Part shown: piece by piece, positions 1 through 8,075 of the stretch
Layout: each line of letters begins with the position of its first letter
How positions within the stretch are numbered: the stretch's first letter is position 1
NCBI GenBank assembly: GCA_015061695.1
Contig: SUWA01000025.1
Span: 1-32,242 of the forward strand
DNA from: Lentisphaerota bacterium
GTDB lineage: Bacteria > Verrucomicrobiota > Lentisphaeria > Victivallales > Victivallaceae
DNA length: 32,242 nt
Reading direction: 5' to 3'
The notes under the pieces: model-generated
What the model was told of the DNA's origin: nothing
What the model saw: only the letters and a program-made list of their open reading frames with translations
The model's database searches: none
Made by a program: the position numbers and the translations under genes

Positions 1-289
1 TTGCCGGTGGCCGGCACATTTCGGCCACATCCATAAGGTCGTCGTTGGGTACTTCCACAAAGTAAGCATCCACATCCGGGTGATGGAGTGCTTCTTCCAG
101 CGAGAGCCGCGGCACACCCTTGAACCCTTCCTGCAGCCAGCCCTGCTGTTTGAGTGTGGGAGTATGGCAGAAATCATCGGCCACCACGCCGAGAACATTG
201 TACTCATTTTCCATGCGGTGCAAGGTATACATCATGCCTTCGGCGTGTTCATGGGTGGTTCCGATTTGAATAACATTGACTTTTTTCAT
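1..289 (-). CDS. Gfo/Idh/MocA-family oxidoreductase, N-terminal part (cut by window edge)
   Basis: Reading the minus strand from the ATG at 289 gives 96 codons with no stop up to the window edge, so the 3' end lies outside. The protein begins MKKVNVIQIGTTHEHAEG and continues with alternating strands and helices. A later segment, LEEALHHPDVDAYFVEVPND, resembles the second half of the NAD(P)-binding Rossmann fold in this family. The glycine-rich loop is atypical (IQIGTTHEHA rather than GxGxxG). Members oxidise or reduce sugars and inositols. It lies 10 bp after the epimerase gene and is the third gene of a minus-strand operon, which supports a sugar-conversion role. The substrate cannot be told. 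An upstream ATG at 295 is followed directly by a stop, so 289 is the start. Confidence 0.7.
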   Translation of the reverse strand, partial: MKKVNVIQIGTTHEHAEGMMYTLHRMENEYNVLGVVADDFCHTPTLKQQGWLQEGFKGVPRLSLEEALHHPDVDAYFVEVPNDDLMDVAEMCRPPA

Positions 290-299
290 AACATGTATC

Positions 300-1301
300 T
301 CACAGATTGTGTTGCGCTATGTAATCATCCATCCGGGTATTGACCGGGAACTTGTGATCCGCCGGGCAGCGGCTGATCTCGTATTTGAGTCCGTCGTAGA
401 GCTTCATTAAATTTTCCTGCTTCAAACCGGTCAGCTGCAGGATCTTGGAGTTATCCAGTTTACAATCGAACATACGGCTGTAGTCGAGCATATAGCGGGT
501 GCTGGGCCAATAAGGGTCGCTGGCAACGATGTTCAGATAATCTTCGTTGGGGATCCAGATATATTCCAAATTGCAAATATCGTGGTAATATTCAGCGATC
601 TCTTCCCAGGTGCGGTGTTCACCGGTACAAACGTTGTAAGTTTCGCCCATGGCCGCATCGTTACAAAGGATCGCGGCGATCATATCGGCCACGTCGCCGG
701 CCCAGCTCATTGTGGTGAACTTTTTGCGGGTGCCTTCGGGCAGCAGAACTTTTTTGCCGGCCCGCGCCCGGCCGACGGTATTGGCGGCTTCCAGCGAAAC
801 CAGCTGATAACGCATCAACGAATAGGTTATGGCCGGGCGGATGATCGTGTAATTCTTTTTGCCCAGCAAATGCAGAATATTTTCGCCGCGGGCCTTGTGG
901 ATGCAGTAATCGTCGGAGTTCAACAGCAGTTGGTCATTGCTCACGTCATAGATCCGGTCGGCATCTTCGGCCAGCAATCCGGGCGAATCAGCATAGACCC
1001 GGCAGCTGGAAAGAAATATGTAATGCCCCACTTTATCGAGCATCCGCGGCAGAGTGGGCGTCAGATAATCGGTCTGGTAGCACATAAAGTCCACCATGCC
1101 GTCGTAGTGATTCTCGTCCAGCAGTGCGCCCAAAGCGTACCAATCTTTGGCATCAAGTTTTATATAGCGGACATTGGGCGTATCGCCGGCAACATCGTCT
1201 ATGGAAACAGCATCGACCTGAAAACCTTTTGCCGCCAGTTTCGGCACCAGATAACGGCCCATGGCTCCGGTAGCGCCCAGCACAATGACTTTTTTACTCA
1301 T
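300..1301 (-). CDS. NAD-dependent epimerase/dehydratase (extended SDR)
   Basis: The 333-residue protein opens with a Rossmann strand and nucleotide-binding loop, VIVLGATGAMG (residues 6-15). An SSCRVY segment follows near residues 98-103, and Y132-C-I-H-K136 matches the YxxxK catalytic pair of SDR enzymes. RPAITYS near residue 155 is the usual post-catalytic strand of extended SDRs. Length fits sugar-nucleotide epimerases and dehydratases. It is the middle gene of an operon, 24 bp after the MDR dehydrogenase and 10 bp before the Gfo/Idh/MocA gene. All three use NAD(P) and probably act in turn on one sugar or polyol. The exact reaction is not determined. Confidence 0.85.
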   Translation of the reverse strand: MSKKVIVLGATGAMGRYLVPKLAAKGFQVDAVSIDDVAGDTPNVRYIKLDAKDWYALGALLDENHYDGMVDFMCYQTDYLTPTLPRMLDKVGHYIFLSSCRVYADSPGLLAEDADRIYDVSNDQLLLNSDDYCIHKARGENILHLLGKKNYTIIRPAITYSLMRYQLVSLEAANTVGRARAGKKVLLPEGTRKKFTTMSWAGDVADMIAAILCNDAAMGETYNVCTGEHRTWEEIAEYYHDICNLEYIWIPNEDYLNIVASDPYWPSTRYMLDYSRMFDCKLDNSKILQLTGLKQENLMKLYDGLKYEISRCPADHKFPVNTRMDDYIAQHNL

Positions 1302-1325
1302 AAAATTACAAGCTCCCTATTCAAT

Positions 1326-2348
1326 TTATTCAATATTCTGCCAGTCAAACAGCACGCCCAGCACCGGATCTTTGCTGAAACCGATTTTGTGATAAACTTT
1401 TTCCGCGTCCCGGGGCGATGCTGTGAAATTGATCAGCGGCAGCACCTTCATTGCCCCCGCCGAAACCAGTTTGAAAAATGTTCTGTAATCGTCTTCCGCA
1501 GTCCACGAACCGACTTGCGAATCATGCGGCGGCCGGCTGCGGGTATGTGCGCCGATTATATGCAGCCCCTTGCCGTGGATGTAGCGGTAAACATTGATCG
1601 GCTGATCCGATATGCGCGTGCAGCCCAGGATAGAGATGCGCCCCATAAAAGCCGTGTACTCCAATGCCTGCTGCAATCCCGGCAAAGTGCCGGTTACTTC
1701 CACCGTGGCGGCCGGGCCTTTGCCATCGGTCAACGCGCGTACTTTTTCGATAAAATCTGCTTCGCGCGGGTCAAGCGCATGATCCGCGCCCAGTTCCAGT
1801 GCCAGTTTCCGGCGTTCTGCGGAAAAATCACACGCCAGCACCGGGTAGGCGCCGGAAAGTTTGGCCGCCTGAACAGCGATCACCCCCAGCAGACCCAATC
1901 CGGCGACCATCACTGCCTCGCCCAGCTGGATCTGCAGTTTGCGCACCCCCAGCAGCGGAAAACTCGCCACATGGGTAAATGCCGCTGATTTAAGATCGAC
2001 CGCATCGGGCAGTTTATACAAATTGAAATCTTCGTCCTGAATAAAATGGCTTTTGTGGCCGCTCCAAACCACCGCCACGCGGTCGCCAACTTTAAGTTTG
2101 GCCGCCTCCGGCCCGACCGCAACCACATGTCCGGAGCCGCTGTACCCTACACTGCGCGGGTAAGTACAGGGGTAGCCCTCAATGCTGGTATTGGGCAAGG
2201 CGTGATAGTTGGCCAGTTCGGTTCCGGCACTGATCAAGCTGTAATCGGCCTTGACCAGAACCTGTTTGCCGGATAATGTACAAGGCAGTTCTTCGCTGCG
2301 CAATGCAGCCTGCTCTTTAGCTTCAAACCAAATGCTGTATCTTTTCAT
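1326..2348 (-). CDS. Medium-chain dehydrogenase/reductase lacking zinc ligands
   Basis: The 340-residue protein has the two-domain layout of the alcohol dehydrogenase superfamily. An N-terminal GroES-like domain contains SLISAGTE (residues 37-44). A Rossmann domain contains GLGLLG (150-155), followed by an acidic strand end (LACD). The catalytic Cys normally found where SAGTE sits, the GHE motif and the four-Cys structural zinc lobe are all absent. This fits the zinc-independent SAGTE branch rather than classical ADH. The start has a good ribosome site (AAAGG, 6 nt upstream). As first gene of the operon with an epimerase and a Gfo/Idh/MocA oxidoreductase, it is probably a sugar or polyol dehydrogenase. 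Confidence 0.82.
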   Translation of the reverse strand: MKRYSIWFEAKEQAALRSEELPCTLSGKQVLVKADYSLISAGTELANYHALPNTSIEGYPCTYPRSVGYSGSGHVVAVGPEAAKLKVGDRVAVVWSGHKSHFIQDEDFNLYKLPDAVDLKSAAFTHVASFPLLGVRKLQIQLGEAVMVAGLGLLGVIAVQAAKLSGAYPVLACDFSAERRKLALELGADHALDPREADFIEKVRALTDGKGPAATVEVTGTLPGLQQALEYTAFMGRISILGCTRISDQPINVYRYIHGKGLHIIGAHTRSRPPHDSQVGSWTAEDDYRTFFKLVSAGAMKVLPLINFTASPRDAEKVYHKIGFSKDPVLGVLFDWQNIE

Positions 2349-2450
2349 ATTCAGCCTTTATTCAGATAATCAACCGCAAACGGTATTATGGTATAATCAG
2401 TTTATAATATAATCAAATTTTATTCAAAAAAAATGAAGAATAATAGCATA
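2349..2450 (-). promoter_or_regulatory. AT-rich promoter region of the oxidoreductase operon
   Basis: The stretch upstream of the MDR gene is strongly AT-rich, unlike the coding DNA around it. On the minus strand it carries TATATTATAAA and TATACC, both plausible -10 boxes, with TTGAAT or TTGATT only 15 bp upstream. No pair has ideal spacing, so the start point is uncertain. Apart from this and the hairpin near 2562-2611, I see nothing else in the 349 bp gap between the MDR gene and citrate synthase. Confidence 0.3.
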
Positions 2451-2561
2451 CTGTTTATAATTTTCTCTCATTATAACTGTCTTTACAGACTGAAGCGGCT
2501 GTTTCCAGTTATTTTCTGACTCAACATGGAGTTTTTCCGGAATGATTCTTCGCAAAATACA

Positions 2562-2611
2562 GCAAACCCCGCATCCGGCCGGAAAATTCTCCGGCACAGC
2601 TGCGGGGTTGC
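2562..2611 (-). terminator. Hairpin downstream of citrate synthase, likely terminator
   Basis: AACCCCGCA (2565-2573) pairs with TGCGGGGTT (2601-2609), and the outer GC/GC bases can extend the stem past one bulged A. The 27 nt loop can form an inner CCGG stem. It lies about 90 bp past the citrate synthase stop and is followed on the minus strand by a moderately T-rich run. Confidence 0.45.
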
Positions 2612-2697
2612 TCAAGTTTAAAAAAGTTCCGTTATAAAGGTTGATCGCACAACTTTTTACAGACCTGCCCGTGTTGTGAACAGAGCCTTGCCTGAAA

Positions 2698-3981
2698 TCA
2701 AAGTTCTTTGATCGGGTCGCCGACATATATCTGCCGGGGACGGGTGATCTTGGTGTGCGCGCCGATCATCTCTTTCCAATGTGCTATCCAGCCGGGCAGA
2801 CGGCCCAGCGCAAAGATGACCGTAAACATATTTTCCGGAATACCCAGTGCGCGATAGATGATACCGCTGTAGAAGTCCACATTGGGGTAGAGGTTGCGCG
2901 CAATAAAGTATTCGTCGTGCAAAGCAATATCTTCCAGCTCCATAGCCACTTCCAGCAGCGAGTCATCCACGTGCATGGCTTTCAGGAACTTGTGGCACTC
3001 TTCCTTGATGATTCTGGCGCGGGGGTCAAAGGTTTTGTAGACCCGGTGGCCAAAGCCCATCAACCGGAAAGGATTGTCCTTATCTTTGGCTTTTTCGATG
3101 CACTTTTTGACCGAACCTTCGCGCTGGATATGTTTGAGCATATCAATGACCGCCTGATTGGCTCCGCCGTGCAGCGGACCGGAAAGTGCCGAAATACCCG
3201 CCGAAATGGTCGCATACAAGTTGACCTGCGCACTGCCGAGAGTACGAACTGCTGTGGTGGAACAGTTCTGCTCGTGGTCGGCGTGCAGGATCAGCAGCAA
3301 ATTGAGTATATCCACCGCTTCCGGCCGGATAACATACGGCTTGATGGGCGAATCAAACATCATATACAAAAAGTTCGCGCAATACGAAAGGTCGTGCCGC
3401 GGATAGACCACCGGATCGCCAATGCTCTTTTTGTAAGCAAAAGCCGCCATGGTACGCACCGTGGAAATAAGCCGCGCCGTAGAAAGGTCGATGTCGTCCA
3501 GCATGGAAAGCAAGTCCACGTTGGGGTAGAACGTGGAAAGCGCATTGATCATGGTCCCCAATATGTGCATCGGGTGAGCGCCTCGCGGAAAATGGTCAAA
3601 AAAGTGCCGCATATCTTCGTGCAGCAAACTGTTGGCGGTCAGCATTTGCGAAAATTTACGCTTTTCGCCCGGAGTCGGCAGCGCGCCGTGAACCAGCAAA
3701 TAGGCCGTATCCACAAAACTAACCTTACGGACAAGCTGTTCGATCGGATAACCGCGGTAGCGCAATATACCCTGTTCGCCGTCAATAAAAGTGATCTCGC
3801 TGCAGCAAGATGCAGTGTTCATAAACGACGGGTCAAGGGTTACGCACCCGGTCTTTTTTCTCAACTCGGCAACATCAATGCCGCGTTCACCTTCAGTCCC
3901 GACAACTATCGGCAGTTGGATCTGCTGTCCGCCGACAGTCAGCGTGGCGAATTCCCCGGTGGGTTTGACTTTTCTCAGCAT
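2698..3981 (-). CDS. gltA: Citrate synthase, hexameric (type II) form
   Basis: The enzyme condenses acetyl-CoA and oxaloacetate to citrate, the entry step of the TCA cycle in the cytoplasm. The 427-residue length equals that of E. coli GltA. The catalytic residues are visible: H271 in GPLHGGAN, H312 in GFGHRVYK and D369 in NVDFYSG. Their spacing matches the E. coli trio. HADHEQNCST is also a family signature. The long N-terminal extension before the core fold is typical of NADH-inhibited hexameric enzymes, so similar control is likely. The ATG has GAGG 8 nt upstream and its own promoter at 4047-4075. It is a single-gene unit, with a hairpin downstream. Confidence 0.97.
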   Translation of the reverse strand: MLRKVKPTGEFATLTVGGQQIQLPIVVGTEGERGIDVAELRKKTGCVTLDPSFMNTASCCSEITFIDGEQGILRYRGYPIEQLVRKVSFVDTAYLLVHGALPTPGEKRKFSQMLTANSLLHEDMRHFFDHFPRGAHPMHILGTMINALSTFYPNVDLLSMLDDIDLSTARLISTVRTMAAFAYKKSIGDPVVYPRHDLSYCANFLYMMFDSPIKPYVIRPEAVDILNLLLILHADHEQNCSTTAVRTLGSAQVNLYATISAGISALSGPLHGGANQAVIDMLKHIQREGSVKKCIEKAKDKDNPFRLMGFGHRVYKTFDPRARIIKEECHKFLKAMHVDDSLLEVAMELEDIALHDEYFIARNLYPNVDFYSGIIYRALGIPENMFTVIFALGRLPGWIAHWKEMIGAHTKITRPRQIYVGDPIKEL

Positions 3982-4046
3982 TCTTTAATCCTCACGCCTG
4001 AAAATACAGTTGTTTACAGTTTTAAAACAGACTACTCCGAACTTAT

Positions 4047-4075
4047 AATATAGCACACATCCGGCATATTTTCAA
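4047..4075 (-). promoter_or_regulatory. Sigma-70-type promoter of gltA
   Basis: On the minus strand, TTGAAA (4075-4070) and TATATT (4052-4047) are separated by 17 bp. The predicted start near 4040 leaves a leader of about 60 nt before the citrate synthase ATG. Confidence 0.6.
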
Positions 4076-4221
4076 GTTTACAAACATAAAACGCATCATT
4101 CCCGGGAAAATTTTGTCAACAACCTTGCAAAGAATGAAATCGGAGTTATTGTAGAATGTGGTGTTTTCAACGCTGTTAAAAAATAATAACTTGGATATTT
4201 ACAACTGTTCAGGAGTACATA

Positions 4222-6024
4222 ATGAGTAAGAATCAATTACCCGAACGCAAAGATATTCCGCAGGAACTCACCTGGGATCTGACTTGCATCTATCCAGATG
4301 AGGCTGCCTGGGAAAATGACTTTGGCCAACTGGATGAATTGCAGAAAAATGTCAACCGCTTTGCCGGGCATCTGGCCGACAGTGCCGTTATGTTGCGCGA
4401 TGCCATACAGGCCATGGATGCGCTTGAGCGCAAGCTGGAAAAACTCTACACCTACAGCCATCTGCGGCACGATGAAGATACCGGCAACGCTGCCGGCAAA
4501 AGTCTTTATTCGCGCATTTGCAGCCGTGCCTCGCAGATCGCAGCCGATTGTGCCTGGTTCGAGCCGGAACTGCTGGCGATCGACGATGCCAGAATCGCCG
4601 GCTTTATGGACTCTGATGAATTGAGTTTTTACAAAGAATCCATTCAGGAACTTTTGCGCGGCAAAAAGTATACTTTGAGCGAAAAAGAAGAACGCATCCT
4701 CGGAGCGCTTTCCGACGTACTCGGCGCGCCGGACGATATTTACGAAACTCTGACCACCGCCGACATGCGTCTGCCGTTCATCAAAGATCAGCACGGCAAG
4801 AAGCTGGAACTCACCAGCGGCAACTACCGCAAATATATTGAATCACCCGACCGCAAAGTGCGCAAACGGGCCTTCAAAGGTATGTTCAACAGCTACAAAA
4901 ACATCATCCACAGCTGCGCCGCCACGCTGGAAAACACCGTCAAACGGCATGTTGTTACGGCCAGATTGCGCAGTTATGACTCGGCGCTGCACAAGGCGCT
5001 TTTTGCCGATGAACTGCCGGAAAAACTCTATCACAATCTGATCGAATCGGTCCACCGCAGTATTCCGGCGCTGACCGGGTACCTTAAATTGCGCCAGAAA
5101 GTCCTCAAGCTCAAAAAAGCTGATATGTACGACCTTTACAATCCGCTGGTCAAACAAAGTTCCGTCAGCTACACTTATGAGCAGGCTCAAAATATGGTGC
5201 TGGAAGCGGTCGCAGTCATGGGATCAGAGTACCAGAGCGTGGTTCAACGCGCCTTTGACGAGCGCTGGATCGACGTTATGGAGTGCCGGCGTAAACGCTC
5301 CGGCGCCTACTCCAGCGGTTGTTACGACACCGCGCCTTATATTCTGCTGAACTTTAACGGCACGCTCAACGATGTCTTTACGCTGGCGCACGAGATGGGG
5401 CACAGTATGCACAGTTATTTTTCGCGCCAGAATCAGGATTTCCACTATGCGGATTACCCGATTTTTGCCGCGGAGATCGCCTCCACGACCAACGAACTGC
5501 TGCTGCACGATTATCTGATGAAAAAATATGCAGACAATGCCGATATGCAGATAACTTTGCTGGTGCATCTGATCGACGAAGTCCGGGCGTGCATCTACCG
5601 TCAGACCATGTTTGCTGAATTTGAACTGCACGTCCATCAACTGCAGGAACAGGATATACCGCTGACCGCCGACAAGTTGTGCGACGACTATTACGAACTC
5701 AACAACCGCTATTACGGTGATGCGATCAAGGCCAACGACCTGATCCGCTACGAGTGGGCGCGGATCCCGCACTTTTACTACAACTTTTATGTGTTCAAAT
5801 ACGCCACCGGGCTGGCGGCGGCAATGAAATTTGCCCGCAACATCCTTTCCGGCGATCCGCTGCTGCTGGAAAAATATTGCGGATTTCTGAAAGCCGGCGG
5901 CAGCGCGCCGGTGCTGGATATATTGCAGACGGCCGGAGTGGATTTTGTCAACGCCAACGTGGTCGATGACGCGCTGGAAGATTTTTCCAGCATGGTAAAA
6001 CAACTGAAAAAACTGCTGAAATAA
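4222..6024 (+). CDS. pepF: Oligoendopeptidase F (M3B zinc metallopeptidase)
   Basis: This 600-residue cytoplasmic peptidase cleaves short oligopeptides. The zinc site is explicit: H390-E-M-G-H394, with E418 in FAAEIASTTNE as the likely third ligand 24 residues later, as in thimet-type M3 peptidases. The N-terminal helical half (for example QELTWDLTCIYPDE near the start) is typical of PepF, and 600 residues is the normal family length. The ATG has a strong AGGAG 7 nt upstream. pncC follows after 4 bp, so the two genes are probably cotranscribed. No clear promoter was found in 4082-4200; TTGCAA and TAGAAT occur there but 21 bp apart. Confidence 0.95.
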   Translation: MSKNQLPERKDIPQELTWDLTCIYPDEAAWENDFGQLDELQKNVNRFAGHLADSAVMLRDAIQAMDALERKLEKLYTYSHLRHDEDTGNAAGKSLYSRICSRASQIAADCAWFEPELLAIDDARIAGFMDSDELSFYKESIQELLRGKKYTLSEKEERILGALSDVLGAPDDIYETLTTADMRLPFIKDQHGKKLELTSGNYRKYIESPDRKVRKRAFKGMFNSYKNIIHSCAATLENTVKRHVVTARLRSYDSALHKALFADELPEKLYHNLIESVHRSIPALTGYLKLRQKVLKLKKADMYDLYNPLVKQSSVSYTYEQAQNMVLEAVAVMGSEYQSVVQRAFDERWIDVMECRRKRSGAYSSGCYDTAPYILLNFNGTLNDVFTLAHEMGHSMHSYFSRQNQDFHYADYPIFAAEIASTTNELLLHDYLMKKYADNADMQITLLVHLIDEVRACIYRQTMFAEFELHVHQLQEQDIPLTADKLCDDYYELNNRYYGDAIKANDLIRYEWARIPHFYYNFYVFKYATGLAAAMKFARNILSGDPLLLEKYCGFLKAGGSAPVLDILQTAGVDFVNANVVDDALEDFSSMVKQLKKLLK

Positions 6025-6028
6025 GCCT

Positions 6029-6499
6029 ATGTACGAAGAACTTTTGACTCTGCTGCAAGCCAAATCATACAAATTGGCGGCCGCTGAATCCTGTACCGGA
6101 GGGCTGGTTTCGGCGGCGATCACCGATATAGCGGGTATCTCGCAAGTATATGCAGGCAGTATAACCGCTTACGAAAACAGTGTAAAAATGAATCTGCTGC
6201 AAGTGCCGGAAAGTGTGCTGCTCCAACATGGCGCCGTCAGCGAAGAGTGCGCTCAAGCCATGGCGCTGGGAGCGGCCCGGGCGCTGCAAAGTCAGGTTGC
6301 AGTATCCACCACCGGCATCGCCGGCCCGACCGGGGCCGTACCCGGCAAGCCGGTCGGCACGGTCTGCATGGGGTATTGTATCAACGGTAAGGTTTTTTCC
6401 GAAACCGGATACTTTGCCGGCAGCCGCAGTCAGGTGCGCGCAGCAGCTGTGGAACATCTGCTGAAAAAACTGATCGTGCTGCTGAAAGAGGGGCTTTGA
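6029..6499 (+). CDS. pncC: Nicotinamide-nucleotide amidase (CinA C-terminal family)
   Basis: The 156-residue protein is a stand-alone CinA C-terminal domain. Enzymes of this group deamidate nicotinamide mononucleotide to nicotinate mononucleotide and so recycle pyridine nucleotides. The signature A19-E-S-C-T-G-G25 is present, as is STTGIAGPTG in the second half, followed by KPVGTV. It has no N-terminal molybdopterin-binding-like domain, so it is the short PncC/YgaD type rather than full CinA. It starts 4 bp after the pepF stop without a strong ribosome site, which suggests translational coupling. Confidence 0.92.
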   Translation: MYEELLTLLQAKSYKLAAAESCTGGLVSAAITDIAGISQVYAGSITAYENSVKMNLLQVPESVLLQHGAVSEECAQAMALGAARALQSQVAVSTTGIAGPTGAVPGKPVGTVCMGYCINGKVFSETGYFAGSRSQVRAAAVEHLLKKLIVLLKEGL

Positions 6500-6522
6500 T
6501 TTTCCGCTGTCGGCAGCCGCGC

Positions 6523-7731
6523 TCAAAAATCGCCGCCGCCGCACTTGAACCAGCGTTCGCGGTCGCGGGCGTTGAGCATACAGCCGTTGCGCCAGAAATG
6601 CACCGTTTCGCCGGGGAACGGATTAAAGTTGTTTGACCATTTGATTTCCTGCGGTCTGCCGCCCAGACCGAATTCAGCGATCAACGCCTCTTCCAACTGC
6701 GCGGGCATAAAAAACTTTTCGTAGGCGGCACACTCTTTGATCAGGGCCAGACCTTTGGCGCGGTCGCCACTTTCATAAAAATACCACAACCCGGTCAGGA
6801 GTTTGGCGTGGAGCGATTCCGGATCGGTTTTCAGATACTCCGCAGCCATTTCAAAGGCCTTACGGCGATCGACCGGCGTACCGGTGCCGAACCAGTAGCA
6901 GCGGGCCAGATAGGGTATTGCTTCAAGACAATTTTTGCTGACCGCACTTTTATAGAGCTGAAAAATAACCTCCGGGTCCTGCTCAAGTTTTTCTTCCATC
7001 AGCCAGGCCAGCCGGTATTGCGAATAAGCATCGCCCTTGGCAGAACCCAGTGTGGCATAGATCACAGCCAGATCCACCGACCCGGCATAAATGATGGCAT
7101 CGTTGAGTTTCTGACGGATATTTTTTACATCTTCGTCCACGCTTTTGCCGTTAAAATCAAGCGGCTTGAGTTTGACTTCCCGCACCTTGAAATCCTCCGG
7201 CGGCATACACCCCAGCAGTTCATTTTCCCAATTGGCAAGCGCCTGGATATCGTCCAGCGCCGCCGGAGTGCGTTGTTCCGGCGGATAAGTTTTAACGGTA
7301 TAAAGCGCCAGCTCAAAAGGTACATTCATTGTACTCAAGCGGCTGATTTCAGGATAAAGTTTGTAAAGCTGGCACTTGTTCCAGAGTTTCTGCAGCGCTT
7401 CGTCATCGCTCATACCCGCCGGAATGGGTTCAGCAAAACCGCAGCGGCCGTCGGAGTAAAAAACGTAATGGCCGCCATCCGGCAGAAAACCATTCAAATG
7501 GTTGATAAACTCGTTGACCGCATTGTGCGCCAGTGAGGGAACTATAAAAGGGAAACAAGTATAAACAAAGTTCTCCTGAATATATCCGACGACCGCATTG
7601 CTTTTTTTGAGCCGCACCGTCTGATTTTCCATAATCAGTTCGCTGGCACAATTACGATGCTCCAACTCAAGCGGAGCTGCCGTCAAAGCGATCGCCGCCG
7701 CCATAAAAATCACAGTAAAAAATTTTTTCAT
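6523..7731 (-). CDS. Secreted Sel1-repeat (TPR-like) protein of unknown function
   Basis: The start at 7731 was chosen because it has AGGGG 6 nt upstream and gives a clean signal peptide: MKKFF, then a hydrophobic stretch ending ALTAA before PLELEH. An upstream in-frame ATG at 7953 would run through the promoter. The mature protein is about 380 residues. The middle has no family I recognise. Residues from about 240 to 360 form Sel1/TPR-like helix pairs, for example YLARCYWFGTGTPVDRRKAF. Such repeats usually hold proteins together in the periplasm or outer envelope. It converges on pncC and is divergent from the glycosidase-like gene. A second secreted Sel1 protein lies at 29844-31727. Confidence 0.8.
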   Translation of the reverse strand: MKKFFTVIFMAAAIALTAAPLELEHRNCASELIMENQTVRLKKSNAVVGYIQENFVYTCFPFIVPSLAHNAVNEFINHLNGFLPDGGHYVFYSDGRCGFAEPIPAGMSDDEALQKLWNKCQLYKLYPEISRLSTMNVPFELALYTVKTYPPEQRTPAALDDIQALANWENELLGCMPPEDFKVREVKLKPLDFNGKSVDEDVKNIRQKLNDAIIYAGSVDLAVIYATLGSAKGDAYSQYRLAWLMEEKLEQDPEVIFQLYKSAVSKNCLEAIPYLARCYWFGTGTPVDRRKAFEMAAEYLKTDPESLHAKLLTGLWYFYESGDRAKGLALIKECAAYEKFFMPAQLEEALIAEFGLGGRPQEIKWSNNFNPFPGETVHFWRNGCMLNARDRERWFKCGGGDF

Positions 7732-7761
7732 CTTATCCCCTTGATCTCCAATAATGCTCCT

Positions 7762-7777
7762 CCCCGGGCTTCCGGGG
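7762..7777 (-). other. GC-rich hairpin in the leader of the Sel1 gene
   Basis: CCCCGG-GCTT-CCGGGG forms a perfect 6 bp stem with a 4 nt loop, about 30 nt before the start codon and inside the predicted transcript. It could affect translation or mRNA stability; no ligand-binding fold is recognisable. Confidence 0.4.
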
Positions 7778-7825
7778 CAACACTGCTGATACTTCTTCCC
7801 GCCCATACCCGGAAGAGCTGCGCGT

Positions 7826-7854
7826 AATATATCCGCAAAGCAATGATATTTCAA
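7826..7854 (-). promoter_or_regulatory. Sigma-70-type promoter of the Sel1 gene
   Basis: On the minus strand, TTGAAA (7854-7849) and TATATT (7831-7826) are separated by exactly 17 bp. The predicted leader is about 90 nt and includes the GC hairpin. Confidence 0.6.
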
Positions 7855-7902
7855 CTTCCGCAATCGGATTTTTACAAAAAATCCCCTTTGCAGCCCATCA
7901 AT

Positions 7903-7930
7903 ACACTCCGGTTTTCTGCAAAGAGAGTGT
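7903..7930. promoter_or_regulatory. Inverted repeat between divergent promoters, possible operator
   Basis: ACACTC (7903-7908) and GAGTGT (7925-7930) form a 6 bp inverted repeat with a 16 bp gap, so half-site centres are about two helical turns apart. An overlapping pair, CTCCGG (7906-7911) and CCGGAG (7945-7950), is also inverted. Both lie upstream of, and between, the two divergent promoters, where a shared regulator could bind. No regulator gene is adjacent. Confidence 0.3.
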
Positions 7931-7981
7931 GCATAAATATAGTGCCGGAGCAATATTTTACAAATGTACTGCTTATTTTAT

Positions 7982-8009
7982 TTGCATAAAATCATACTGC
8001 AAGTATATT
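7982..8009 (+). promoter_or_regulatory. Promoter of the glycosidase-like gene
   Basis: TTGCAT (7982-7987) and TATATT (8004-8009) have a 16 bp spacer, giving a leader of about 60 nt. TTGCA (7982-7986) and TGCAA (7998-8002) form an inverted repeat across the -35 box and spacer, which might be an operator. Confidence 0.5.
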
Positions 8010-8075
8010 TTAACATCCGCAAGATTAACGGATCACATTTTACAGGTGATTGATTTCAGAGAAAGGTATATTGAT

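Noticed and set aside
582-1988. A 468-codon plus-strand frame across the epimerase and MDR genes
   Set aside because: It is antisense to two well-supported genes, has no recognisable domain or ribosome site, and reflects codon bias.
2424-2726. A 100-codon minus-strand frame after citrate synthase
   Set aside because: It overlaps the gltA 3' end and the terminator hairpin, and its product shows no family features.
2755-4053. A 432-codon frame antisense to gltA
   Set aside because: The opposite strand encodes a textbook citrate synthase; the His/Arg/Gln-rich translation is typical of a shadow frame.
7929-8075. A longer N-terminus for the glycosidase-like protein
   Set aside because: It would begin upstream of the predicted promoter, adds a Cys/Tyr-rich segment with no family match, and 8076 has a better ribosome site.
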